A stretch of DNA of 64,000 nt. Source: Crotalaria pallida (lineage: Eukaryota > Streptophyta > Magnoliopsida > Fabales > Fabaceae). Below, in pieces: positions 47,960 to 62,200 of the stretch (positions are counted from its first letter, which is position 1; each line of letters starts with the position of its first letter). The notes under the pieces were generated by a model that did no database searches, was not told the DNA's origin, and saw only the letters and a list, made by a program, of their open reading frames with translations. The stretch is from positions 161,271,501 through 161,335,500 of the forward strand of contig CM075651.1 in the NCBI GenBank assembly GCA_037953625.1, written 5' to 3'. A program made the translations under genes and the position numbers.

Positions 47960-50185
47960 TTTTTTGGTAAACAAAGGGGGCAAACGCCCGAAATTAAAAA
48001 AAGAAAATTACATCAAACTAATGTCTCTAGGATAGGCTGTCCCAGCGTAATCATGGAATAGCAGGGGCCTTAATCCATTAACAGGCTCTTCAAGAATACA
48101 ACGATCCAAGTTTTTGTTCAAGCTGAAGTTAGCTAAGAAGTCCGCACAAGAGTTTCCTTCACGATTCGTGTGTACAAAGTTGATTCTCCAATTGTTCTTC
48201 CTTAATCTCATGATGTGATGAAAGAGGCTATTTCTTCCTTTGTAATGATCAGCAACAGCTTCATTGTTTAGATGTTGGACTATGGTGAGGGAGTCACATT
48301 CCACTATTAAATTGGTGAAACCTTTATTTAAGGCTACATCAAGGCCAATAAAGATTCCCCATAGTTTGGCGTTAAAAGTGGTAGTGATTCCAATATTTTT
48401 TGTAAAAGCCGCATATCCATCTATCATTGCTGTCTCTGAAAATTCCCCCACATCCTGCTGTACCAGGATTCCCTTTGGATGCACCATCTGTGTTGAGCTT
48501 GATCCAACCTTCCGGGGGCTTCTTCCAGCGAATGAAAGTTGTTTCCACATTTCTTCTATGCTGAATGCTGCTTTGTGGAAGGATACCTTGGACCTGCGAA
48601 AGAATAAATTTCTTAGCTTCATAAGGAATTTGGAAATTAGACTCATGAATAGCTTTATTACGCCAAAGCCACAGGAAGTATAAAATACATAGAAAGATAA
48701 TTTTCCAATCATTAGTGTGATACTTCCCTTTGCCGGAAATGATATTGTTACGACACCAAGTGTGAAGGTCCGAAGAGAAGAAGTCCTGATAGTCCGCAGC
48801 TACACGGAATAGAGAACAAATTTGTCGGGCTTTATAGCAGTCCCGAATAGCATGAAGGGTAGTCTCCTCCACATCCCTGCAGTTGGGACAGTCAGCTATG
48901 CTAATTCCCCATTTGGATTTTCTGCTGTTGGTTAAAAGCACGTCATGCCCAATTTTCCATAGGTGATATTTCCATTTCTCAGGGCATTTAGTTTTCCATA
49001 TGTCCTCCCACGGGAGGATGGTAACTGTAGGGATTTCATTAGAAAAGGGTCCTGTATGCTTGTTTTACAGTAAATTCTCCATGAAGTGACCCACTCCAGG
49101 CTATTTTGTCATCATCCAGCTCATTATGAGGCGCGGGAATTGTTCTCATAATATTTAGGATATGAGGCTGAATCATGCTTTCAAGGTATTCTAATTTCCA
49201 CTCACCAAAGTCATTAACCATGTCTTTAACAAGAGTTAAATCTTGGGAAAGATCTAAGGGTTGGTTGAGAAACTTTTGAAGAGAAACGTTGTTACCTAAC
49301 CATTTATCTCTCCAAAACCAGGTCCCTCTACCATTCCCTACCATGTATTCAAGGTTTCCTGCCAAAGAAGGCCAAAGTTGCACCATGCGTTTCCAAATGG
49401 CTGAATTAGAATTGGAAGCAACAGCAGAATTTAGTAAATCACGTCCTCTAGCATACTTCCCTTTTAAGACTTTCACCCATAGATCATTTGGTTTGGTAAT
49501 CATTCCCCAACCTAATTTCATAATGAAAGCATCATTCATAACAGAGGTCCTGCGAAAACCTAGGCCTCCATGAGACTTAGGCAGGCATAAGTTGTCCCAG
49601 CTAAGAAGGATGCGCCTTTCTTTCATCACGAGAGCTTCCCCAAACAAAGTTTCTTTGAGCTTTGTCAATCTCTCTGCAAATAAAAATAGGAAGAACGTAG
49701 TGTTGCATAGTATGGTTAGAAATAGCACTAAGAACAGATTTAGCAAGAACAGTTCTCTCTGCAATAGAAAGACAATTAGATTTTCATCCAGCTAGCTTAT
49801 TGTTTAGCTTTTCCAAGAGAGGTTTAAAATCCTCTTTTTTTCTTCTACTCCCCTTATCAATGGATCCTAGGTAAGAGCCAAGGCCTTTGTTCCATTTGAA
49901 TCCGCTGTGAGTGGTTATATGCACAAACATCTGGATCAACATTATTAGAAAAAAATATACTAGTTTTAGAATAATTAATTTTAAGGCCAGAACTAGCATT
50001 TAACTTATCAAAGCAATTCATAATAATGCTATACTGCTCCATAGAGGCTTCAGCGAATATTAGGAGATCATCAGCAAACATTAAGTGAGAAATCAACGGC
50101 CTATGATTTCCTGCTTTTATAGGTTTCCAGCTGCTATTAGAGACTTCCTCTTCAACTTGACATTTTGATTTGACATCCATATCTA
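47960..50185 (-). mobile_element. Truncated, broken LINE (L1-type)
   Basis: On the minus strand the order from 50180 leftward is reverse transcriptase (HLMFADDLLIFAE, active-site FADD; LGSYLGS-type box), then RT C-terminal region (GGLGFRR, VKGKYARGRDLL-like, GTWFWRDKWLG), the RT-associated zinc-binding region (CPNCRDVEETTLHAIRDC), and RNase H (KLNTDGASKGNPGTAGCGGI; later VECDSL). At least three frame changes break it. The 5' part (endonuclease, first ORF, most of RT) is missing. The left end CCAAAAAAAAATG on the minus strand is the poly-A tail, giving the usual 5'-truncated LINE shape. Confidence 0.88.
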
Positions 50186-51822
50186 ATATATATGATTTGT
50201 CATATAGGGAAAAACAATTTATTTTATTGTTTTTGCATATAAGTCATATATCAATTATAAATGTTCACATAATATTACTGATTTTCATTATCATTATGAT
50301 CCTTATAATTGTAGTCATTTATTGATTGATGTGATGATGAGGGATGAGATCTATAGAATTTTGCCCTTGTTTATCTTCATACTGTACGATTCATAGTGTC
50401 CCAAGAGATTATTTGATGGCCTCCTTTAATAAATCCCCATAAGAAACTCCCGTTTATGCTTTCAATCCATTAAATTTCTATAGTGTTTTATAATTAATAC
50501 AGTAACCATTTCTAACAGAAAAGAGCTTTTTTTTTTTTTTTGAAATAGAGCATCTTGCAGAATATAAAAATTAATAATAAAGGGCAGAATTCTAAAGACC
50601 CATTCCCTCTTCTCCTCATTGATAAATCAATGACTACAATTACGACATCAACAATGATATACTAATTGACAAGCTTTTTTCATGTTATTTTTATGTTAGT
50701 GACATATTCCACATCGCGAAGATACAAATTAGAGGGGCTCTAAGTGGCTTTAATATAAAGGCTATAACAATATTCTATCAAATTCAAAATAGTGATTCAA
50801 ACAGGAGTATTATCTCGTTTCCTAACACCCTGATTTTTGCTAGATACGGTAGGAATCTAAGAAAATTATATTGCTAAACCGTCATTTATTTTTAAATTCC
50901 TAATTCGTCATTTATTCATTCAAGTTGTGTTTCTTAAATAACTTGACAAAAGTGTAGTTAAAATATCGCTTGAAACATTTATTTAAGAATATAAACACAT
51001 ATATACTAAATAAATATATATTATTAATGGCTTGAATTTAATGATGTTATTGATAGGAGTAATTATTAAATTGATTATTAATTATGTGTTTATGTATTTA
51101 AAGTAAATAAATGTTTGAAACAATCATTTAAACATCATTTATATATATTTAACTATTTAAAGTTTCTATCCACTAAGAAAACATTAATTTCTTTTCTTCT
51201 TGAGAATAAAGTTTCTCATGGTTGAGGAGACAATTTATCTACTAAAATCACTTGAATTCTGACATGTATCTTTTTTTTTTAAAAAAATATTTTTTATGTT
51301 CAAAAGTCAAGACATGTTTCTTTTTTCTTTGATTTGCCACTTCACAAATATCACTGTTCGCTTGACACCATGAGACTATAACGGTTGTGCCACTGGCACA
51401 GACTTGTGACATACCCAAATCGCATCACCGTCGAGCCACAATTGTGACACTATTCAATAATTTAACTAAAATCAATCAAAACATCATTTCCAACTCCCAA
51501 TAATTACTTTGTTTTACATGGATTCCATCGTTATGCATGTTTTAACTTTGACTAAAAATTGGGTTTTTTTGTTTTATTTTGAATCCAGTAGAAACAATCG
51601 ACTTTACTTTTTTAAAGTAATGATCATTGCACTTTTAATCTTCCTATACATGTTTGCATCAATAAGTATTTTTGATAATTTTGAGGGAGGATAAGACTGC
51701 ACCAATCAGTACTTTTGATAATTTGAAGGGATTAAAGTGGTACTATTCGAAAATTTTTAGAAATTAAACTGGTATTTACACGGATTAACTAAAAAAATAT
51801 CAGGAACGAAGTTGATACTTCA

Positions 51823-51825
<3 letters not shown>
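50186..51825. other. AT-rich intergenic DNA
   Basis: Contains the second copy of the CCACATCG repeat at 50690-50790 (TTAGTGACATATTCCACATC, then AAGTGGCTTTAATATAAAGG). Otherwise no gene is seen; the open frame at 51509-51694 has no recognisable domain. Confidence 0.4.

Positions 51826-51871
<46 letters not shown>
51826..51871. repeat. (TA)n microsatellite, left part
   Basis: An uninterrupted TA run immediately left of a Stowaway element; continues as a mixed TACATA tract to 51884. Confidence 0.95.
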
Positions 51872-51878
<7 letters not shown>

Positions 51879-51884
51879 TACATA

Positions 51885-52154
51885 CTACCTTCGTTCTTAA
51901 ATATAAAATCCTCTTGACACTTTTATTTTGTTCCTATTTATAAAGCTCGATACCAATTTTCAATGATCATTTATTACTTTTTTCCACAAACACTCCTATT
52001 TATTTAACACTTTTTAGATTCTTAATAATATTAATAGGGGTAATTTTGAAATTACATACCAAAAGTTCACATTTCCAATATAATTAACTTAATTATTCAA
52101 CTTTCTTAATGAACATAAAATCCCCAAAGAGACTTTATATTTAGGGCCGGAGGG

Positions 52155-52156
<2 letters not shown>
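51885..52156. mobile_element. Stowaway MITE inside a TA microsatellite
   Basis: The ends CTACCTTCGTTCTTAAATAT and ATTTAGGGCCGGAGGGAG are flanked by TA, with TA repeats on both outer sides. Confidence 0.85.

Positions 52157-52164
<8 letters not shown>

Positions 52165-52206
<42 letters not shown>
52165..52206. repeat. (TA)n microsatellite, right part
   Basis: An uninterrupted TA run to the right of the Stowaway; probably one tract with 51826-51871 before the insertion. Confidence 0.95.
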
Positions 52207-52211
<5 letters not shown>

Positions 52212-52370
52212 AAGTTCTTCCTTGTACATATCAGAAGGTAAGTTATGTCCTTAAACTAATAGAATTTTGACATTTGTCAAATTTTTATTCTGATATAAAT
52301 TTTAAGGAGATTACTTACGTCATGGTACGAGTAGGAACTTTATTCTCTTTTATATATATATATATATATA

Positions 52371-52707
52371 GTTTATTCCCTTGAAAGTTCAGGGGTTTTG
52401 TTCCCTAGAAGTTTTTTTGATCTTGATTAATCCTTAATTGTTTTGAAAATTTGGTTTTAATTCATGCCGTTAGAAAAAATCCGTTAATTGCTTATGTGGT
52501 TAACGGAACGTTACATCAACATACACGTGTGCAGGTATTGCATATCATCGCTAAAATCCGTTAGTCATGTCAGCAGTTAATGGATTTTTCCAAACACTCG
52601 AGACTAAAACCAAATTTTCAAAACAATTAAGGGAGGATAAGGTCAAAAAACTTTTAGGGACCAAAACCAAAACGTTCTCAACTTTCAAAGATTAAAGACA
52701 TAAATAA
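52371..52707. mobile_element. Foldback element 7
   Basis: The arms AATTGTTTTGAAAATTTGGT and TGAAAGTT...TTTTGTTCCC are mirrored at 52600-52707. The centre carries GTTAACGGAACG and CCGTTAATTGC. No coding content. Confidence 0.75.
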
Positions 52708-53228
52708 TCCTATATATATATATATTCAAATTTTAAGGAAACTACTAACAGTATCTTGCTCATTTCACAATTATTTCTCATTTTAGAATAAAATTATAAA
52801 ATAGTATAAAGTAAAATTTTAAATAACTACGAATTTTTAGATTTAACTTTAGTTTTCTTGTATTTTAAAAGTTTTTAATTCAAGTTGAATTTTTGTAAGG
52901 TTGTTTTGGATGAATTCAAAACTCAACATCTGTACATTTTGATTTAAAAAAGGACAGTCTTAGAATATTAAAAAAATTTGGAAAAATTGAAATGTTAATA
53001 GGTATATTAGAGTGTCAAATAGCCCCATAAGTTTAAAATTCACTTCAAAGATTTCACCCTTTACCTTCTTTCTAGAAAAGTAATGAATCAAGTGATCATT
53101 TGATTTGTTTCCAAATGAAAAAAAAAAAAAAATAATTAAAATCATACAATCTTCCATGCAACCCACAATCAAATAACTCCTAGTCAGTCTAGCTTGCTTC
53201 ATTTCTATATATTATCATCCATGTGTAT

Positions 53229-56200
53229 CTAATTGCAATCCAATCCACATTCCTCTAGAATTGGGCCATCCGTCTTGGATAAAAATGGATCAATTTTCAC
53301 CCACAAGACAGAGAAGAGAGACGCAAGCAAGATTGACCAAACAAGAACTATGGTAGGGGTCCTGTTATGCCTACCCATCATACCTTTAAGGAATGGATAC
53401 AAGTGAAGAATAACCCACAAGGAAAAGAAGAGTTTGCCAAAGAGAGGCCCCCATGACTCAAATCCATTGTTTATGGCAGCTGAGACTCCACCAATTATGG
53501 CAATTATGTTTAGTATAAGCAATGTTGTTGGTATGATTAGCAAAGTGGTCCAATTCAAACCAAACAGCTCAGAATTATGCTCCTTATCATCATCTCCTAC
53601 TCTTGATGTTAATATTAAGTTTGTATTTGCACCTGCCAAGACCTTGAACAACCCTACGAACACTGAAAATAAATGTGCTGAAACCCCTCCAATCACCCAA
53701 AATTGCTCATTTCTCCACCATTCATCAACTGAAACTCCACTCCATCTCATCTCTAGCACAGTTGTCGAGAAAATGCAAATGAAAAGAGACACGAACCACA
53801 TACCAGCTGCCGTAGTGAGCTGCAATACAAACATTAATTCACGTGAATAAGCTAAGCTAGACAATTCAATTATGATTTTAAATTGTGCTTAGCAATTGCA
53901 ATTACAATTACAACAGTACCATTATGATTTTTGTACAATGCGAACAACATTTAAGCTCGCATCGCATAAGCAATTGCAACAAAAATATGTTAACAGTGAT
54001 CGCAATTGTAAATTTAAAAGAGAAAATAGTTTATTAAGTGTAAAGGTTTATGATTTTTTACAGTGTCATCACATATCTAAGGGTTTATGGTTATTGACTT
54101 CTATATAAAAGTAATGCAAATGAACGGTGGATGATAGAGTGACAGTGTAAAAAATTTTACACACTCATCAGTGCACACATATTAAACTCATTTTAAAATC
54201 ATGTATAAGTTTTGGTAAAATTAATGATTTTGTTGTTATTTTTTAAATTCAATTTCATGTGGTAGCAAGGGTTTTTTTAAAAAAAAATTTACCATCCTAA
54301 CTCAACTCATAACTTAGATAATTAAAACATCTGTAAAAATCATTCATTATTTTTTCTAAATTGTACAACAAAAAATAAATTTTAGGATCTTTTTGAAACT
54401 AATAAAAACGTATAGAACTGAGAAAAACAAAATAACTTTTAGGACCAAATTGATTTCCAAAAATAACTTAAAAGACAAAATCAATAATTTTGCCTTGAGT
54501 TTTTGGAACATTGTGGGACTAGAAATTATGTTGCACCAAGTCACATGGTTATAATCCTTACAATATTTTTTTCCTAGACCCTAGATATCTTCTACCAATT
54601 GAAGGTAATTCTGTTAGATCCAAATAGGATCACTATAAGCAACAAAGTTCTTTCTACCAAGTACTTAACGTGGATACATTTTATGAGATTCAAATTCAAA
54701 ATTTCTGATTAAGCTAGAACAACTCCTCATCAATATCTACGTGCTTGTTGCTACCTCCAACAATATCTTAATTAGTACTAAGGTTCCAAACATATTAAAA
54801 AATGAAAATGATTTTTTTTTATTATTATTATTATTTTTTTTTTTTGAAATGAAATGAAATGAAAATGAAAATTGAAGATGATGAGATAACGAATACCTCA
54901 GGAATGATGAATTTCCCGGTAAGCAAGCAAACAGCTGGAAGAGTACAATATGCCACCAATGGTATTGAAGTCCATGGATATACTATAGCATTTATATAAG
55001 AAATACGTTGTAACCACTTCAATTCTCCCCTGTATCCATACCATATAGGGCAGTGTTTGCTCATGAATATTTCAATGGATCCTAGGGCCCATTGAAACAC
55101 TTGTTTCAAGCCATTAGAAAGGTCTCTTGGGGCAGACACTTTAAATGCAGCTCTTTCAGGAATACAATATATTGATCTCCACCCATGGCAATGCATTTTG
55201 AAACCTGTCAATATATCTTCTGTAATTGAACCATAGATCCACCCAACCTGCATTATTAAAATCAATAGTAAAATTTTGAACAGCTAAATTTAGGGCCTTT
55301 ATTTAAGCTTAAAATAGAGCTTTTGAATTTTGTTCTATAGCTTTTATCAAAATCAGAGACTATCATGTATTTGGCTAAAATTACTCTTGGTAAAAGTAAA
55401 TAAAAATTACAAGTTTTATAGAGAAGCTAGAAATTATAGCTTTTCATAAAAGTGGTTTTCAATATATTTTACTTAAGGCGTGTTTGCTTCCGCGTTCACA
55501 AGGTCCTAAACGCACGTTTGTTAGAAGCAAAAATATTTAGATTTTACATTAACGTGATTTTTAAACGTGGTTTCAAACATGCCTTCAATGTTTTTTTAAA
55601 GTAAAAGTCCAACCGGACAAATATATAACGTTGAAAGTGATTTGTTAATTAAGAGTTGCTTTTCTTTGTGAAAAAAGTTTAAATAAATGGACCATATGAA
55701 GAGCATAGTAAAAAAAGCACTTCTTTTACCTCTTTTCCCCAATCTGTTTTCTCTTCATATCCACAACTAATGACATGTATGGCTTCTGTAAGTAGAGAAG
55801 CAAGCCTACCATGTTTTAGTGTCTCGCCATCCACTAGTTGAGTAGATGCAATGAAAACAGGAGACTGTCCAAATTTTGTGACCAACTTCTGACTTGATAT
55901 GGGAGCTAGAATTTCATCTTCAACTCCTGCCAATCAAGGTTTTACAAAGTTTAAATTAGATGTGGAATATATTTGCAAATTTGTCCAAGATTATTCATAA
56001 AGATCTCTTTATTTACAAAGAGTAACATTATCTGTATATCAACGTTAGACAACTTTCACGACAAACATAAGAGATTATCAAATACTTAGATTATCACTTT
56101 AAAATAACCAATGTCATGAAAATATATATGGTCATTGCTTAAGAGAGTTGAGTATGATGTGCCAGAAAGTACAAAATGTGACAAGTTTACCTTTAGTTCC

Positions 56201-59200
56201 ATGTTCAATACACATCAAGGCAGTCTCAGCTAGAGATGCTTCAGAATGAACTTTTGAATGACCACTCTCTATTCTCTCATTCTTAGGTTTCTTCAACTTC
56301 TTCTTCTTCTTCCTCTTTCCCATGCAACACAATCCGCAGAAGCAACACTTGGGCCAACAATTGCATGTCTTATTTGGCGTCTTCTTTTTTCTTGGAGCAT
56401 CATAACCATATAGTGCTTTCCTTCTAAAAACACATCCTGTCCCAACATATGTAGGTCCTTGGATACCATCCAATCCTTTCATGTTAATCTAAAATAGGAA
56501 GAGGGTTACTTTTTTATAATTTCAAAATTAATATGAAAAATTCCACAAAATATAATAAAGTTCTTACATCCAAGAATGCAGTTGTTTGATTGGCATGTTG
56601 GTTACTACTGTCAACACTATCAAATCTCTGTGAGAACTGAACATAGCAAACCCTCTTTCCTAATAATGGATCCATCATGAAACACATTGCCTCTCTTATT
56701 GCCTTGCTATTGTTGATGTAATGATCATAGTCCAAGTTCAACAGAAAAGGTGCATTCGAAAGCACCGCAGACACTCTCACCTGTTTAGTAGAATTGCCAA
56801 GAAGGAAATATATGTATCAGAAAGTTTTCAAACTCTGTATTCTCTGAGTAATTTTTTGCGCCATACTTTCTATTAGTGTGAGATGATAAGTTTTGTTTGA
56901 TCTGAAGGCTTCAACTATTGTGTGTTATTTAGCAAGTCATGTATTCCTTACCAATGCATTCAGTGCTCCTGCTTTTCTATGGTGATTGAATTTAGGCCTC
57001 TTTTCTCTAGAAACATATACCAGGCGCGGTAATTCATTTCCATCCATGTCACATCCCCCATATTTTCCAAGGAAAACCTGTGAAAGGATTGATTTATCAA
57101 AAATCGTAAAGGTTATGCTAACAAAAATTGTAATCTGAACATTTATTACATCAGAGAAAGTAAAGCTGTCCCGAAAATTGACCAAATTTACGGATAACAT
57201 TACACTTGTAGCAAAATGGCCATATATGTATGCGACATATAGCACAAAGTAGTGTAACGTGTATCGAAAGTATCGCGCACAGGTGATGTACATATAACAG
57301 AACTCTGTGATATGTTCTTAATCACAAACCTGTATCATTCCTGGGTGATCCCAAACATTATTTCCAGGCCATAGTGTTCCATCTTGCATTGTCCACCCTT
57401 CTTCTGGAACCTTCCTAGCCTTAGCAACTAGAGAATTAATTCGAACTCTGAACTCTTCATATTCCCTCTGCAGTTTCAATTAATTGAAACTTTTTAACAT
57501 ATAATATGAACATTAATGGTATTTAAATTCAAATAATATATTTACCTTCATTGCTCTTCTCTCTTTAACAAATGATGAGTGCACCTTATCTTTTAGATAG
57601 TTTATTTTCTCAGCAAAATACCATTCAGGAGCTCTAGGCTCAATGCTGAACTTCTTACAGAAAGGAACCCATTTCCTTGCAAATTCAGAAGTTTCAGACA
57701 AAACCTCAAATGTTAACATAGCAGCTCCGTCATCGGATACATAACATGACACCTTTTCAGCTGGGTAATCTACAGCTAGGATTGAAAGAATTGTGTTTGC
57801 AGTCACTAGAGGAGGTTCTTTCAGTGGATCAACTGTAGTTACAAATATATCAATTGGAGAAAGTTGAGATGGTTGGCCTTCTTTCTCATACCTTTGAATT
57901 GGTAAAATAGTTAAGGTCAATATACAAGCTAAGAAAGTACATTAAATAAAATTTGTGTTAAGTTTAAATCTCACACAATTGAATGCGAGTTAATATCTTC
58001 TGTCTCACAATTTATGTACATTAAAAGCATTCCCCTAGCTATTACTTACCTTAATGAAAGTCTGTCAAGATAGGTTTCCCTTTTAACAGGAAACCATTTA
58101 GGGAACTGGTCTAATATCCATGAAAGTGTGAACCAAATCTCACATATCACTGATACAAGCCACAAAGCATAGGCATTGTGTACTGGATGCATAACTCGAT
58201 AATGGAAGAAGAACCCAAGCACAACCAGTCTAATTATTATGATCATACGGTAAGGATTGATTTGACTTGATGGAATAGGCAACTTTCTCGACAATGGTTG
58301 TCTTCCTTCATCCATTCTGATTAACAAAGATAACAAACAATCTCATCATAAAGCAATTTTTATGCATATCTTCATTGATGTCCTAAATAAATTTTAATTA
58401 TCCTTTTAGTCCTTATGATTTTTTTTTTTAATATTTTAATCCTTGTATAAATAAAAAGAATTGTTTTGCATCCTTGTAAAATTTAAAACACCTACTTTTG
58501 GTCCCTGATGCTTAATTTTTTTCTATTAAATGTGCATATATAGCTCATAGAATGAAGCTAATGTGGGACAAGCCGAAATCATTAATTTTCATTTTTGAAG
58601 CACGTGCAAAACCTTTCTTTTTAATATGAGAACCAAATTAAAATTCATCATATTTTGTAGGAAAAAAACCATATTCAAGCTACTAAATTTTATAGAAGCA
58701 CTTACAAAGGTAATTCAGTATCATCAGCTACAACATTGTTCTCATCTTTGTTATCATTTCCTTTACTCATATTATGAAGTTTCCCTTGTCTTTGCTTCCA
58801 TAAGTCCATCCTCTCTTTCCAAGCAACACTACCATACCCATAAGCAGCCAAGTCCTTGGAAGGATCCATAGGTCTAGCTTGCAAAGCAATTATCTCTTTG
58901 CCCATGGTTGAACTTGAAAGAACATTAGCATCGTGTTCTTGAGATATTTCGTCATCCTGTTCCGTTAAGTGCGCATGCATGGATTAGAAAATAAAATAAG
59001 AACATGAATAAAATTTCAAGTTTTTTGTTTTTTTTTACAATGGGGACTGGAGATAGAACAAATTACCTGTCTATATATATATATATATATATATCAAATT
59101 CACCCTGGTAAATATTGACATGTTTGAAATTATTCTCTACATTTTTTTAGTTTCTGTGTTTTTTTTTTTATTTTGGTTTTGGTTCTCTTCATTAACTTTG

Positions 59201-62200
59201 GATGACAAATGCTGAAGTGGTCTAACAATATAGAAATCAAAATCAAAAAGAAAAAAAGAAGCAGGAACTAATCCACACAGTAAAAATAAAGGAACCAAAA
59301 TAAAAGTCACATTTACATTATCTTAAATTATAATTAACGACCAGGACCGAAAACCAAAACGAAAAAAAAAATTAAGGACTAAAAAAAATTGTGAAAACTA
59401 ATTATATCAACGTGTAGCATGTAAGCTCCATTCATTCGAATTATATCTTTTCTGCTAATAAATGATAACGTGGATGGAAATTTTTACAAAAAGTTTTGGA
59501 AAAATTCAGCTCCTTCAATGCTAGCGTGCTTTGCATGGAGAGCAATGGAAAATGGATACCATCAAGATCTAATTTGAAGAAAAGGGAAATAATTCAAGAT
59601 GACAACATAAACTGTCCAAGACGTGGAACTAGTGAGGAGGACACAGGACATATGTTATTTCTTTGTCCAAATATGCAATTTGGCAACTTTGTTATGCGCA
59701 GTTTAATCTAAACCTGACATTGCATAAGGAAGGAAAAATGAATTTCTTACCAACATGCTGGACTTCTTAAGTTACATAAGAAGACTAAAATTTGGTGGAA
59801 TAACTTTTGGTTTGTTTTCGTATGGAACATATGGAAATCAAGAAACAAGATGGTCTTTGAGCATGAAGATTCAGGAGTACAGGAAGTCCTAGAGCAAATA
59901 AATGTTCAATTTTGGACTTTTTTCAAAGCACACAACAATGCTGTGATTTATTCATATGAAAATTGGTTGTTAAATCTTTTGGAGTGTTTGAATCAATTGT
60001 AAACTAGTTGGGGATGGGAGTATCCCTTGTGCTCCTTTTTATTTTCAATTTATTTGTTTTGTTTGCTGTTAAAAAAAAACAAAAAAACAAAAAAACGATG
60101 TTTTCACTAGTCATTAGTTTTCAAGAGATTAATTTAGTTTTCAATAATTCATGTGTTAATTATATTATTTAATATTTTTAAATTATTAATTATAATTTAA
60201 TAAGATAAAAATTAAGGAGTGAAATATAAGCAATTTTAAGATTAGTTCAGTATGCTGTAACTTATTCGGGAGTATATGTTACGTACCTAAAAAATGTTAG
60301 AACAAAAGCAACCAACGTGAAGCATTACCTCAGGAGGCATAGAAACTTGCATATCTTGTTTAATTCGTCCATCAAAATCGAATTCATTTTCCAAATCATC
60401 AATATCTTCCTCCTCTTCATCTCCCTCAACTCTAGCACTCCCTACAACAATCAAGTCACGCCCCGTCAATAGGCCGGAAAGACTTACCTTCACTATGATT
60501 TTGAATTGCAATTTTTATAAAAGCCTAAACCGTTAGAAGAAAACGTTGCACCTAAATGATTTTATATATCTTAACAATAACAATTTTTGCGATTATTATG
60601 TTAACAATAACCTAAATAAGCATGATCGAAGCAAATGTGACCAATATGGCCATAATTACAATTATATTTTTATTCTTGTAAATCTAGTGAGTTTTAATTT
60701 TAATTTTTATATGTTTTTTCTTTAATTATGATTTTTTATTTTATGAAATTTTGGTTTTAGTCCTTGTCGATGATGTGATTAATATTGACATTTGACAGGT
60801 GTGATACTAATTGCTAACATAATCATTTAAGATGGTCACACGTTATCGATTGAGATTAAAATCAAAATATCAAACAAAATAGAAGAATCAAAACAAAAAA
60901 AAAAAACTATATATAAGTATTAATTAAAATCAAAACTCACTTCATTTAAAAGAATGAAAACATATTTAAGCTTATAAATATTAATATGATTATGACATGA
61001 TAACTATCAAAACCGCAATATTGAAAGCAAACGACGATAATATGAATGTAATCGCAGACCACTAAATTTAAAAAGATGGTGTTGGCTTTAAAACACCGGA
61101 AAAAGCACGGTGCATATGTATCATCCGGTTTATTGAACTGTTACAGTAGAGAAATTTCTTTAAAAGTTTTTTTTTTTAAATTTTTTTTAATGATAATAAA
61201 TTACTTATTTTCACAAATACCTATATTTACTTAACATATTTTTTAGTAAATTTTATGAAAACAACTTTTCAATTCCTATTAACTCAAACATCATTTTTTA
61301 GTGTCACAAATATCCATATTTATAAATCCTCATATAAAACTCATTTACTCAATATATTAGTATTTTTTTAAAAAAATTTAATCACTTCATAAAACCTGTA
61401 CAAATTTTCAGTAACAATTAATTACTTTTTCCACGAATACCCATTTTGAAAAATTATATGAGATCAAAAAATTTGTATGGATTTTATAAACATGGGTATT
61501 AAAAACGAAATATTTGACTTTGAGTAAATAAACATTGAGAATTATGCCCATAAAATTTAACTTTAAAATATAATTGAGTAAAGATGAATATATGTGAAAA
61601 AAATAATTAAGTATAATTTTTTTAAAAAAATCCTTAAAAAAAGTTGACATGTTACGTACTTGAGATCAAAATCGGATGGTACATGGTGCTTAGGTTCTGG
61701 TTTTGGTGCGTCAAAGCACGCACCTGAAAAGATTAGTATAGTACTTGTATTTTACTACATACCCTTTAAACGCTTGTATCTTGTTTTGCATCGAGGGCAG
61801 ACTTGGTTTCCATCCATGCGCTCATACTCATAACAATCTCTACAAACAGGAAAGGCACACTCATTGCAAGCCACGAAAAGGTCACCATCTGCATTGTTAA
61901 CCCCTATCCCTATGTCATCTCCGCAGAGTTGGCATATTTTACTACATAGCTCTTGCATCTCCTTATGCTGCACCATATCAAATTTACCAAAGTCAGAAAT
62001 AATAACTGCTTCATGATTTAAATTGTGGTCAGCGATTGCATAGGCTAATATTGTGGTTTTTGGAGTCTGCTACCATATTTAAACTATAATCAGAATCATA
62101 TTTTCTGCAAATCTTTCACTATTATAATTAACACAACATAATTATAATCATGACTGTGATTGTAATAACCTCAACATAAAAAGCATGAATAGGTCGTCAT

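Noticed and set aside
48264..48683. 139-codon plus-strand frame
   Set aside because: It is the shadow of the LINE RNase H region on the minus strand.
53434..53850. 138-codon plus-strand frame over the last CESA exon
   Set aside because: It is the reverse strand of a clearly identified conserved CESA exon.
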